From Caulobacter sp. 602-2 (lineage in GTDB: Bacteria > Pseudomonadota > Alphaproteobacteria > Caulobacterales > Caulobacteraceae), in the NCBI RefSeq assembly GCF_011043625.1, contig NZ_JAAKGT010000001.1, positions 434,001 to 498,000 of the forward strand: a stretch of 64,000 nt of DNA, in the 5' to 3' direction. Under the pieces are notes generated by a model, which worked only from the letters and a program-made list of their open reading frames with translations, did no database searches and was not told the DNA's origin. Within the stretch, counting starts at the first letter, position 1. Each line of letters starts with the position of its first letter. A program made the translations under genes and the position numbers. Positions 40,950 to 49,121 of the stretch are shown one piece after another.

Positions 40950-41100
40950 ACCCTCTCCCAGAGGGAGAGGGAGGGGCCCAGGCGAAGCCTGGGAGGGTGA
41001 GGGGTTACGCCTTCAACCGGCGTGCCGGCACGCCGTCTAGCGTCTAAACCCCTCATCCGACGGCTACGCCGCCACCTTCTCCCTCCGCGAGAAGGAAGCC
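40950..41100. repeat. inverted repeat at a convergent junction
   Basis: CCCTCTCCCAGAGGGAGAGGG near 40951 and GAGGGTGAGGGGTT near 40991 pair with AACCCCTCATCC near 41047 and CTTCTCCCTCCGCGAG near 41078. It lies between the porin gene and the oppositely oriented DoxX gene. Confidence 0.65.
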
Positions 41101-41101
41101 G

Positions 41102-41497
41102 CTACGGCCGCTTTCGCACCTGCGCATCCACGCTCCATTCCCCCGGCCCGGCGAACACCAGGTAGAGGAAGACGAAGCAGAACAGGATCGCGGCCTCGCC
41201 TTGATTCAATGCAGGCCAGAAGCCCTTACTGGCGTGGGCGAGGAAGTAGGCCACCGCCATCTGGCCCGACAGGATGAAGGCTACCGGCCGGGTGAAGAGG
41301 CCCAGCACGAGCAAGGCCCCGCCGACCACTTCGAGCCAGGCCGCGGCCAGTAGCATGGGCGGCAGCGGATCAGGCGCGCCGGGCTGCGGGGCGGGGAAGT
41401 GGAACAGCTTCATCAGGCCGTGCTCCATGAAGAGCAGGGCGGCGATGATGCGCAGCAGGCTCAGCACCCGCGGCGTCCACACGTAAAGTCGTTCCAA
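41102..41497 (-). CDS. DoxX family inner-membrane protein
   Basis: A 131-aa protein with four hydrophobic helices. LRIIAALLFMEHGLMKL at the N-terminus and LEVVGGALLVLGLFTRPVAF are the DoxX family pattern. In mycobacteria DoxX works with SodA and a thiol transferase in redox stress; elsewhere the role is unclear. The start is TTG 41497, with GGAGA 8 bases upstream. Confidence 0.8.
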   Translation of the reverse strand: MERLYVWTPRVLSLLRIIAALLFMEHGLMKLFHFPAPQPGAPDPLPPMLLAAAWLEVVGGALLVLGLFTRPVAFILSGQMAVAYFLAHASKGFWPALNQGEAAILFCFVFLYLVFAGPGEWSVDAQVRKRP

Positions 41498-41592
41498 GCG
41501 TTTCTCCCGTTCGCTGTCGTCCCAAGAACCGGTCGCCGCCGCTGACGGCGACCGTAAGCTCTACTGAAACGCGGCGCGCGGGCCCTGGTTCG

Positions 41593-43137
41593 TCAGGCCG
41601 CGGCCTCGGCCATGCGCTGGATGGCGACATAGTCGGTCTTGCCGCTGCCGAGCACGGGCACCTGGGTGACCTTGAGGATCTTGCGCGGCACGGCCAGTTC
41701 CGGCGCGCCCACGGACTGTGCGTGAGCCACCAGGGGCGCGGCGTCGGCGCTCTGGCAGTCGGTGACCAGGACGAGGCGTTCGCCCTTCTTCTTGTCGGGC
41801 ATCGAGATCACGGCGTGGCGGGCGCTGGGCCACACCGCCACGGCCAGGTCCTCGGCCGCGGTCAGCGACACCATCTCGCCGCCGATCTTGGCGAAGCGCT
41901 TCACCCGGCCCTTGATGGTGATCCACTGGTCGTCGGTCATGGTGACCACGTCGCCGGTGTCGTGCCAGCCGTCTTCCGGGGCGTCGACGCCGCCGTCCTC
42001 GCGCAGGTAGCCGGCCATGATGTTGGGACCGCGCACGAAGAAGCGACCGCCCTCGGCGATGCCCTCGACGGGCTCGATGCGGGTCTCCATGCCGGGCAAC
42101 AGGCCGCCGACGGTGCCGGGGCGGTTGTCGGTCGGCTTGTTGACCGCGATCACGGGCGAGGCCTCGGTCGCGCCGTAGCCTTCCAGCACGGGCACGTCGC
42201 CGAAGCGCTCCTTGATCAGGGCGTGGGTCTCGTCGCGCACCTTCTCGGCACCGCAGACGATGAACTGCAGGCCGCCCAGCTCGTCGGTTTCCGAGGCGCG
42301 GGCGTACTGGTTGACGAAGGTGTCGGTGGCCAGCAGCAGCGAGGCCTTGGCGTCCTTGATCAGCGGCGGGATCTGCTTTGTGTGCAGCGGCGAGGGGTAC
42401 TCGAACGCCTTCATGCCCTGCAGCAGCGGCAGGATGACCCCGCCGGTCAGCCCGAAGCAGTGGAACACCGGCAGCGGATTGAACATCACCCAGTTCGGAT
42501 CCAGCGGAATGTGCGCGGCGATCTGGGCGGCGTTGGAAACCAGGTTGGCCTGGGACAGCACCACGCCTCGCGGCGCGCCGAAGCTGCCCGAGGTGAACAG
42601 CACCACGCCCTTGTCCGACGGCTTAGCCGGGGCGCGGAACTGGCGCGGGAAGGCCCCGGCGGCGGCGGCGAACAGCTTGTCGGCCAGGCCGATCGTCTTC
42701 CGCACGTCCTCCAGGTAGACGACCTTGGCCAGGTCGTCGATGGCGTCGACAACGTCGTGCAGCTTGCCCAGTTCGATGAACTTGTGGGCCGTCAGCACGT
42801 GCTTGACGTTGGCCAGCTTCACCGCCGCCTTGATGTTCCGCAGGCCCGCCGTGAAGTTCAGCATGGTCGGCACGCGGCCGAAGGCGTGCAGCGCGAAGAA
42901 CACCACCACGGCGCCCACGCCCGACGGCAGCAGCACGCCGACGTGCTCGCCCGGCTTGGTGATCGCGGCGACCTTGCGGCCCAGCGCGAAGCTCGCCCGG
43001 ATCAGGTCGGTGTAGCTGAGCGGATTGCGATCCTGATCTTCGAGGATCGGCTTCTTGGCGCCGAACTTGTCCTTGGCGTCGATCAGGGCGTCGAAGAGCG
43101 CTTTTTGACCGTCTTCGGCTTTGAAAACTACCGGCAT
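41593..43137 (-). CDS. Aas-like acyl-ACP/acyl-CoA synthetase
   Basis: A 514-aa adenylate-forming enzyme. The ATP loop reads FTSGSFGAPRGVVLS, a variant of the usual S-G-T/S-x-G-x-P-K-G with Arg for Lys. The later motifs GYGATEASP, WHDTGDVV and KGRVKRFAKIGGEMVSL follow; the last is the hallmark of the synthetase domain of Aas, which reattaches fatty acids to ACP or lysophospholipid. Here there is no fused acyltransferase domain. The C-terminal lysine is in GSGKTDY. ATG 43137 has GGAGG about 10 bases upstream, so it is preferred to GTG 43155. Confidence 0.82.
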   Translation of the reverse strand: MPVVFKAEDGQKALFDALIDAKDKFGAKKPILEDQDRNPLSYTDLIRASFALGRKVAAITKPGEHVGVLLPSGVGAVVVFFALHAFGRVPTMLNFTAGLRNIKAAVKLANVKHVLTAHKFIELGKLHDVVDAIDDLAKVVYLEDVRKTIGLADKLFAAAAGAFPRQFRAPAKPSDKGVVLFTSGSFGAPRGVVLSQANLVSNAAQIAAHIPLDPNWVMFNPLPVFHCFGLTGGVILPLLQGMKAFEYPSPLHTKQIPPLIKDAKASLLLATDTFVNQYARASETDELGGLQFIVCGAEKVRDETHALIKERFGDVPVLEGYGATEASPVIAVNKPTDNRPGTVGGLLPGMETRIEPVEGIAEGGRFFVRGPNIMAGYLREDGGVDAPEDGWHDTGDVVTMTDDQWITIKGRVKRFAKIGGEMVSLTAAEDLAVAVWPSARHAVISMPDKKKGERLVLVTDCQSADAAPLVAHAQSVGAPELAVPRKILKVTQVPVLGSGKTDYVAIQRMAEAAA

Positions 43138-43207
43138 GCCGGCGAAACCTCCCACAAAGGCGCTTGTTCCGCCCTCGTTCGATTGAGACGGGACCCTAGC
43201 GATCCTG

Positions 43208-43251
43208 ACGCGGTTTGCAAAGATCGGTCACGTCGCGTGATCGAACCGCGT
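43208..43251 (-). other. hairpin between the lipoprotein and synthetase genes
   Basis: ACGCGGTT (43208-43215) pairs with AACCGCGT (43244-43251), with partial inner pairing of GATC and CAC/GTG. It lies downstream of the lipoprotein gene and upstream of the Aas-like gene, so it could end the first or regulate the second. Confidence 0.35.
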
Positions 43252-43280
43252 TCTTCAGATGGTGCGCCGGCCCTTGCGGC

Positions 43281-44324
43281 TCAAGGCTTGGCGGCCTTCT
43301 GGCCGCCTGCCGCCTTGATGGCGGCGGCCACGGCCGCGAGCCAGGGCGCGCGCACCGAATCCCGCTCCAGGTGCAGGGCGTGGCGTCCGCCCAGCAGGCG
43401 GGTTTCGCGGCAGTCGGCCATCGCCTTGCAGACGCTGGTCTGGGCCGAGGCGGGGGTGGTCGGATCGGCGTCGCCGGCCAGCAGCACGGTCGGGATCCGG
43501 GCGCGGCCCAGGTCGCGAGCCGTCGCATCGAGCACGTCGTAATAGGCCGCGTACTGGCCGAGGCTAGGCGCTCCCATCCGCAGGTCCGGGTTGGCCGTCT
43601 GCCAGGCGTGGTTCACGGCGCCGCGTGTCGGGTCGCCCGTCAGGCCCAGCGCACGATCGTCGGGTCCGTCGCGACGCCAGTCCGCAGCTGTCGGCCAGGC
43701 CAGGAACGACAGATTCGCGCGCCGCGCCACGCGGGCGATCCTGATCAGCTTGTCCTTGGGCGCGGGAAGTTGGCCCAGGTCGAAGGTCGGCGAGGACAGG
43801 ACGAGTGCGTCGGCCATCAGGCCCTCCTCGACGGCGCGAAGGGCCACGAGGCCGCCTTGTCCCTGGCCCAGCACCGTCAGCGGCAGGCGCCCGTCCGGCC
43901 GGATCACGACCTTGACCATGGCCTTGGCCGCGGTGACGTCCGGCGCATAGCTGACCACATGGCCGCGGTCGCGCTTGCCGGCCAGACGTTCGGAGCCGCC
44001 CTGGCCCTGGCGCTCGAGGATCCACACGACCACGCCCTGGGCGTTGAGGTCGCGCGCCGTCTCGAACCAGGTCTCGGCGCCTTCGCCGTAGTCGGTCAGG
44101 ATCAGGATCTGTCCTGTCGGCGCGCCTCGCGGCGCCGAGACGCCGTAGCGCTGGATCGCGTCCTCGCCGACCTGCACGTAGCCCCAGGCCCACCCCGGCG
44201 GCGGCAGGAACCGGCGCTCCAGGCCCGGCGGCGTGCGGGTGTCGGCGAAAGGCGCGCGTCCGCCTTGCTCGCCGCAGGCGAAAAGGGGCAGGGCGAGCAG
44301 CAAAACGAGAGCGAAGCGACGCAT
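43281..44324 (-). CDS. lipoprotein with alpha/beta-hydrolase fold lacking the nucleophile serine
   Basis: A 347-aa protein with a lipoprotein signal (ALVLLLALPLFAC, lipid-modified Cys near residue 17). The body aligns by pattern with PldB/monoacylglycerol-lipase-like hydrolases: ILERQGQGGS, RGHVVSYAPD and the later acid AGDADPTTP and histidine GRHALHLE. At the nucleophile elbow, where GxSxG is expected, the sequence is GQGQG, so the catalytic Ser is replaced by Gly. It is therefore probably a non-catalytic or altered relative. ATG 44324 gives the shorter signal; a GTG at 44333 is in frame. It is divergent from lipA. Confidence 0.75.
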   Translation of the reverse strand: MRRFALVLLLALPLFACGEQGGRAPFADTRTPPGLERRFLPPPGWAWGYVQVGEDAIQRYGVSAPRGAPTGQILILTDYGEGAETWFETARDLNAQGVVVWILERQGQGGSERLAGKRDRGHVVSYAPDVTAAKAMVKVVIRPDGRLPLTVLGQGQGGLVALRAVEEGLMADALVLSSPTFDLGQLPAPKDKLIRIARVARRANLSFLAWPTAADWRRDGPDDRALGLTGDPTRGAVNHAWQTANPDLRMGAPSLGQYAAYYDVLDATARDLGRARIPTVLLAGDADPTTPASAQTSVCKAMADCRETRLLGGRHALHLERDSVRAPWLAAVAAAIKAAGGQKAAKP

Positions 44325-44407
44325 ATACGCCACTCATTTCGCGCCTTTGCGCCGCATGCAAGATCGAGAGCTTGATCCGGAGGCCAAGAAGGCCGATCTA
44401 GGCCCAC

Positions 44408-45385
44408 ATGGTCACGTTGATCGACACGCTGAAGGCCCGCGGTCCCGAGGATCGCGCCGTCCGCCACCCCGAAAAGCAGAATCGCCCGGACACCCCGGTC
44501 CTGCGCAAACCCGAATGGCTGCGCGTCCGCGCCCCGGGCTCGGGCCAGTACAACGAGACCAAGGGCATCGTGCGCGAGCACAAGCTGACCACGGTCTGCG
44601 AAGAGGCCGCGTGCCCGAACATCGGCGAGTGCTGGAGTCAGAAGCACGCGACCATGATGATCATGGGCGAGATCTGCACCCGCGCCTGCGCTTTCTGCAA
44701 CGTCACCACGGGCCTGCCGACCCAGCTTGATCCCGACGAGCCGCGCCGCGTGGCCGAGGCCGTCGCCAAGATGGGCCTCAATCACGTGGTCATCACCTCG
44801 GTGGACCGCGACGACCTGATCGACGGCGGCGCCCGTCACTTCGCCGAGGTGGTCACGGCCATCCGGGCGGCGGCGCCCAAGACCACCATCGAGATCCTCA
44901 CGCCCGACTTCCTGCGCAAGGACCGGGCCGAGAACGTGGTCATCGACGCCCGCCCGGACGTCTTCAACCACAACCTGGAAACCGTGCCGCGGCTCTATCT
45001 GAAGATCCGCCCCGGCGCCCGCTACTACAACTCGCTGCGCCTTCTGGAGCGGGTGAAGGAGCGCGATCCTTCCCAGTTCACCAAGTCCGGCCTGATGGTC
45101 GGCCTGGGCGAGACCAAGGAAGAGGTCATGCAGGTCATGGACGACATGCGTTCGGCCGGCGTCGACTTCATCACCATCGGCCAGTACCTGCAGCCGACCC
45201 GCAAGCACGCGGCCATCGACCGCTTCGTGACGCCTGAAGAGTTCAAGGCGTACGAGGCGATCGCCCGGGCCAAGGGCTTCCTGATGGTGTCGTCCAGCCC
45301 GCTGACCCGCTCGTCGCACCACGCCGGCGAAGACTTCGCCAAGCTGCAGGCGGCCCGCCGGGCGCTGGACGCCAAAGCCGGCTGA
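44408..45385 (+). CDS. lipA: lipoyl synthase
   Basis: A 325-aa radical-SAM enzyme that inserts two sulfurs into octanoyl groups on lipoyl domains, including those of PdhB and PdhC in this window. The auxiliary cluster ligands are Cys64, Cys69 and Cys75 ([12 protein letters not shown]) and the radical-SAM ligands are Cys90, Cys94 and Cys97 (CTRACAFC). The C-terminal RSSHHAG supplies the conserved Ser ligand. It is followed after 4 bp by a Coq10/RatA-type gene. Confidence 0.97.
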   Translation: MVTLIDTLKARGPEDRAVRHPEKQNRPDTPVLRKPEWLRVRAPGSGQYNETKGIVREHKLTTVCEEAACPNIGECWSQKHATMMIMGEICTRACAFCNVTTGLPTQLDPDEPRRVAEAVAKMGLNHVVITSVDRDDLIDGGARHFAEVVTAIRAAAPKTTIEILTPDFLRKDRAENVVIDARPDVFNHNLETVPRLYLKIRPGARYYNSLRLLERVKERDPSQFTKSGLMVGLGETKEEVMQVMDDMRSAGVDFITIGQYLQPTRKHAAIDRFVTPEEFKAYEAIARAKGFLMVSSSPLTRSSHHAGEDFAKLQAARRALDAKAG

Positions 45386-45389
45386 TCCC

Positions 45390-45842
45390 TTGCACCGTCA
45401 CGTCGTCACCCGGGTGCTGCCCTATGCGCCCGAGCAACTCTTCACGCTCGTCGGCGACGTCGAGGCCTATCCGTCGTTCGTTCCCTGGATCACGGGGATG
45501 CGAACCTGGAACGCCCATGAGAGCGGCGACGTCAGCAGCCTGGACGCCGAAGCCCAGGTCGGCTTCTCGTTCCTGCGCGAGAAGTTCGCCACCCGCGTCC
45601 GCCGCGACCGGTCGGACCTGAGCGTGACCGTCAGCCTGCTCTACGGTCCGTTCAAGCGGCTGTCGAACCAGTGGCGGTTCTCGCCCCATCCCGACGGGGC
45701 GACCATCGACTTCGTCATCGACTTCGCCTTCAAGTCGAAGCTGCTCGACGCCATGCTGGCGGCCAACATGGATCGGGCGGTCGACAAGCTGATCGCCTGC
45801 TTCGAGGCCCGCGCGGCGCAGCTGTACGGGACCAGGACCTAG
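45390..45842 (+). CDS. Coq10/RatA-type START-domain protein
   Basis: A 150-aa protein of the SRPBCC/START fold. VLPYAPEQLFTLVGDVEAYPSFVPW is matched in spirit by the family (only key elements noted): an N-terminal PxxLFxLVxDV helix-strand and the later FKSKLLDAM helix. Relatives bind ubiquinone (Coq10) or act as toxin RatA; a ubiquinone-binding role is favoured beside lipA. The start is TTG 45390, 4 bp after lipA. Its stop overlaps that of the convergent FUSC gene in a CTAG. Confidence 0.82.
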   Translation: MHRHVVTRVLPYAPEQLFTLVGDVEAYPSFVPWITGMRTWNAHESGDVSSLDAEAQVGFSFLREKFATRVRRDRSDLSVTVSLLYGPFKRLSNQWRFSPHPDGATIDFVIDFAFKSKLLDAMLAANMDRAVDKLIACFEARAAQLYGTRT

Positions 45843-46957
45843 TCCCGCTTGGCCGCCGTCTCTTCGACGCGGTCGGCGAAATCCCCAAGGTTGGCGAACA
45901 GGTTCTCGACCGCGAACATCAGCCCGAAGGTGCGCGCCGCGTCGTCGAAGGCGAGTTCGCGGGTGGCCCCCACGTCGCGCATGCCCTCGATGGCGTCCTG
46001 GAAGGCCTTGTGCCCCTCGGCGAAGGCCACGCGGTCGGGCTTCGCGCCGCCCGAAAGGCTTTGCGCCGCCGCCCGCAGATAGGCTGAAGAGGCCGCCAGC
46101 ATCGTCGCCGACGGCGGAGCCAGGCCCGGGGCGGGCAGGGGCTCGCGCAGCGCCCGGCCGATCATCACGCAGTCGTTGCGCAGTCTCCACAGCGTGCGGG
46201 GCAGGGCGTCCGACACCGATCGGTCGGACAGCTTGCTGGCCGTCTCGCGGTCGGCCTCGGTCATGGCTGTCTGCAGCTTGGCCAAGGCCTTGAGCGTGTC
46301 GTCGTAGTGAGCGCGGGGGTCCAGTTCGCTGGGCTTGCCTTCCAGCTTGGCGGCGTAGTGCGACAGGAGATCGGCCAGCAGGCCGGCGGCCGCCTGGCTG
46401 CTGGAGACCACCGATTCGTGGGCCCGGGCCGGAAAGATCAGCAGCGTGGCGGCCACGCCGACCAGACTGCCCACCGTGATCTCGGCCACCCGCAGGAAGG
46501 CCGCCGTCAGCGGATCCATGTGCGTCGTGGTGCCGATCAGCATGATCACGGCCGTCACCGGCGCCACCTTGAACGCGGGCCGCACCGCCGCGAGGAAAGC
46601 GAGGGAAGCCGCCGAAGCTGCCAGGATCACGCCGCCCCATTCCGGATGGCGCATGTGCAGCCAGGCCGCGCCCGCGCCGACGGCCGCTCCGACCACCGTG
46701 CCCATGAAGCGCTCGATCGAGGCGGTGATGGTCGCGCCCAGGCTCGACTGCACGACGATCACCGCCGTGAACACCGCCCAGTAGCCCTGCGGCAGCCGCA
46801 GCAGTGTCGCCAGCGCATAGGCCGCCACGACCGCCGCCGACACCCGCACCGCGTGTCGAAGCTCGCTCTGCCGGCGCGCCGCGGCCGCCAGGGCTGAGCG
46901 CGAAAAGCCGGCGCCGACGAACCGCCGCCAGTCGGAGGGCGCGCCGTCGGGCGTCAA
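45839..46957 (-). CDS. FUSC family membrane protein (half-size)
   Basis: A 372-aa protein. An N-terminal block of about six helices (residues 35-175: [32 protein letters not shown] and others) matches FUSC-like aromatic-acid exporter membrane domains; the C-terminal half is helical and soluble. Full-length family members have two membrane blocks, so this one may dimerise. The start is TTG 46957, overlapping the pncC stop as TTGA. Confidence 0.75.
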   Translation of the reverse strand: MTPDGAPSDWRRFVGAGFSRSALAAAARRQSELRHAVRVSAAVVAAYALATLLRLPQGYWAVFTAVIVVQSSLGATITASIERFMGTVVGAAVGAGAAWLHMRHPEWGGVILAASAASLAFLAAVRPAFKVAPVTAVIMLIGTTTHMDPLTAAFLRVAEITVGSLVGVAATLLIFPARAHESVVSSSQAAAGLLADLLSHYAAKLEGKPSELDPRAHYDDTLKALAKLQTAMTEADRETASKLSDRSVSDALPRTLWRLRNDCVMIGRALREPLPAPGLAPPSATMLAASSAYLRAAAQSLSGGAKPDRVAFAEGHKAFQDAIEGMRDVGATRELAFDDAARTFGLMFAVENLFANLGDFADRVEETAAKRD

Positions 46958-47448
46958 CCGGCCACCGCCTCGCGCAGCATCTCCAGCGCCGTCTGGATCG
47001 CCGCCAGCTGCACGCCTTCGCGGGGAAGGCCCTCGAAATGTTCGTGGCGATGGGTCACCGAGCGATTGGCCCGCGCCACGGCGAAGTGGACCGTGCCCAC
47101 CGGCTTCATCGGCGTGCCGCCGCCCGGACCGGCGATGCCGGTGATCGCCACCGCCACATGGGCGTTGCTGTTGGCCAGGCCGCCTTCGGCCATCATCCGC
47201 GCCACGGGTTCGGAGACCGCCCCGTGGTCGGCGATCAGGTCGCCGGGCACGCCCACCTGTTCGGTCTTGGCGCGGTTGGTGTAGGTGACGAAGCCGCGCT
47301 CGAAGACGTCGGACGCCCCCGAGATCGCGCAGATCGACCCGGCCACCAGGCCGCCGGTGCAGCTTTCGACCGTCGCCAGGCGCAGCTTCTTCTCGCGCGC
47401 CTCGTCGATGAGCAGCCGGGCGAGGGTTTCGATCTCGATGGGAAACAT
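46954..47448 (-). CDS. pncC: nicotinamide-nucleotide amidase (CinA C-terminal family)
   Basis: A 164-aa deamidase that converts nicotinamide mononucleotide to nicotinate mononucleotide for NAD recycling. The catalytic residues match PncC: Ser29 (TVESCTGG), Tyr56 and Lys61 (YTNRAK), and GIAGPGGGTPMKPVG follows. It has no N-terminal CinA domain. The 3' end overlaps the FUSC gene. Confidence 0.9.
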   Translation of the reverse strand: MFPIEIETLARLLIDEAREKKLRLATVESCTGGLVAGSICAISGASDVFERGFVTYTNRAKTEQVGVPGDLIADHGAVSEPVARMMAEGGLANSNAHVAVAITGIAGPGGGTPMKPVGTVHFAVARANRSVTHRHEHFEGLPREGVQLAAIQTALEMLREAVAG

Positions 47449-47516
47449 CGCCTACTTCCAGTTGCGATAGCCGCGATCCTCAAGTGAAGATGCGTCGTTC
47501 AGCCGTCGAGGTGATT

Positions 47517-47876
47517 ATGACCGTGAGTCGCGTCCACGCCATGCTGGCGATCGCCGCCATCGCTACTGCCGGCGCCTATGCCGGGACCGCGCTGGTCAAT
47601 GAGCCGGCGTGCGTCGAGATCGCCGACCGCGATCCGGCCTGGCTTTCCCCGCTTGCAGCGCGCTACGCCACGGACGGTTTCAGGCTTGAGCGCCAGCGCG
47701 GCGTCAGCCAGTGCAGCGGTGAAGGCGGCCGGATGTCGTGCCTGCTGACGGACCCAGGCCGTTTCCGGGTGACGACCGGCGGCGAGCGAAAAACCTTCAG
47801 CGCGCCGCCGCTGGCAAAGCTGCGCATTTCCTCGGACGGTCGCTCGATCCGCTGCGCGCCGGTCAAGGGCGTCTAG
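47517..47876 (+). CDS. small exported protein of unknown function
   Basis: A 119-aa protein with a hydrophobic N-terminus (AMLAIAAIATAGAYAGTALV) suited to export. The mature part holds four Cys (ACVE, SQCS, MSCLL, IRCAP), which could form two disulfides. No family is recognised. ATG 47517 has a GAGGTG site about 5 bases upstream; in-frame GTG 47484 and ATG 47490 would lengthen the basic N-terminus. Its stop codon overlaps the stop of the convergent ispDF in a CTAG. Confidence 0.6.
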   Translation: MTVSRVHAMLAIAAIATAGAYAGTALVNEPACVEIADRDPAWLSPLAARYATDGFRLERQRGVSQCSGEGGRMSCLLTDPGRFRVTTGGERKTFSAPPLAKLRISSDGRSIRCAPVKGV

Positions 47877-49021
47877 AGCGGCGTCTCCACCGTCGCCACC
47901 GCCTGCGCGGCCAAGCCTTCGCCGCGGCCGGTGAAGCCCATCTTCTCCGTCGTGGTCGCCTTCACGCTGACGCGGTCCAGCGGCAGGTCGAGGATCTGCG
48001 CCAGGCGGGCGCGCATCGCCTCGCGGTGCGGCTTGATCTTGGGGCGCTCGCAGATCAGCGTCACGTCCACGTTGATCAGGCGTCCGCCGCGCTGGCGAAC
48101 CAAGTCGACGGCGTGGATCAGGAACTTGTCCGAGGCCGCGCCCTTCCATTGCGGATCGGTCGGCGGGAAGTGGTCGCCGATGTCGCCGTCGCCGATGGCG
48201 CCGAGCACGGCGTCGGTCAGGGCGTGCAGGCCCGCGTCGGCGTCCGAATGGCCGATCAGGGTCTCGTCGTGGGCGATTTCCACGCCGCACAGCCAGACCG
48301 ACTCGCCCGGGCCCCAGCGGTGGGCGTCGAAACCCTGGCCGATGCGGGTGATGCGGGCGCCGCCCGCCAGCCGTTCGGCCATGGCGAAGTCCTCCGGATA
48401 GGTCAGTTTGGTCAGCAGCGGGTCGCCGGCGGAAATGGCGACCTTGCCGCCATGGGCCTCGACCACCTGGGCGTCGTCGGTGGGTTCGGCCTGTCCGGCC
48501 CAGGCCGCGTAGGCGGCCAGCAGGCGATCGCGGCGGAAGGCCTGCGGGGTCTGGGCGCGCCACAGGCCGTCGCGCGAGGTCGTGCTCGCGCCCGACTCGC
48601 CGGCGCGCTTGAGGGTGTCGGCCACGGGCAGGGCGGGGACCACGCCGTCGGCGCCCTTGAGGGCCTCCAGCACGCCCTCGACCACGGCCTTGGTCAGGAA
48701 GGGGCGGGCGGCGTCATGCACCAGCACCGGCTCGTCGGCGGGGCGATGGGCCAGGGCGGCCAGGCCGGACTGCACCGACAGGGCCCGCGTGGCGCCGCCG
48801 GGGGCGAACCGCCAGCCGTCGAGGCCGGCCAAGGTTTCGCCAAGCATGTCCTGCATGCTCGGGTCGGTCACGATTGCGAGATCAGCTGCGCCGGAGGCCA
48901 GCAGGGCCTCGACCGACCAGCGCAGCACGGGTTTGCCCGCCAGATCCCGCCACTGCTTGGCCTGGCCGGGTCCGGCACGGGTACCGCTGCCAGCGGCGAC
49001 GACGACGGCTGAGAAGGTCAT
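47873..49021 (-). CDS. ispDF: bifunctional IspD/IspF isoprenoid enzyme
   Basis: A 382-aa fusion. Residues 1 to about 225 are the cytidylyltransferase IspD (VVVAAGSGTRAG, GKPVLRWSVEA, VHDAARPFL, WRAQTPQAF). The rest is the cyclodiphosphate synthase IspF (RIGQGFDAHRWG with metal Asp/His, GHSDADAGLHALTDAVLGA, TTTEKMGFTGRGEG). It does two non-adjacent steps of the MEP pathway. Fused ispDF is common in alphaproteobacteria. It is divergent from dusB. Confidence 0.96.
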   Translation of the reverse strand: MTFSAVVVAAGSGTRAGPGQAKQWRDLAGKPVLRWSVEALLASGAADLAIVTDPSMQDMLGETLAGLDGWRFAPGGATRALSVQSGLAALAHRPADEPVLVHDAARPFLTKAVVEGVLEALKGADGVVPALPVADTLKRAGESGASTTSRDGLWRAQTPQAFRRDRLLAAYAAWAGQAEPTDDAQVVEAHGGKVAISAGDPLLTKLTYPEDFAMAERLAGGARITRIGQGFDAHRWGPGESVWLCGVEIAHDETLIGHSDADAGLHALTDAVLGAIGDGDIGDHFPPTDPQWKGAASDKFLIHAVDLVRQRGGRLINVDVTLICERPKIKPHREAMRARLAQILDLPLDRVSVKATTTEKMGFTGRGEGLAAQAVATVETPL

Positions 49022-49079
49022 GGCCCGTGTCTAACGTTGTCGTTGAACATGTCCAGCCAACGGAGGGCTTTACTGCGCT

Positions 49080-49090
49080 GCACAATGTGC
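49080..49090. promoter_or_regulatory. short palindrome upstream of dusB-ntrBC
   Basis: GCACAATGTGC is an 11-bp odd-centred palindrome 32 bp before the dusB start. Its half-sites resemble the GCAC/GTGC halves of NtrC operators, but the spacing (3 instead of about 7) differs, so binding by NtrC is only a suggestion. Confidence 0.3.
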
Positions 49091-49121
49091 CTAAAAACAC
49101 AGCGGTGGGGATGATCATAAA

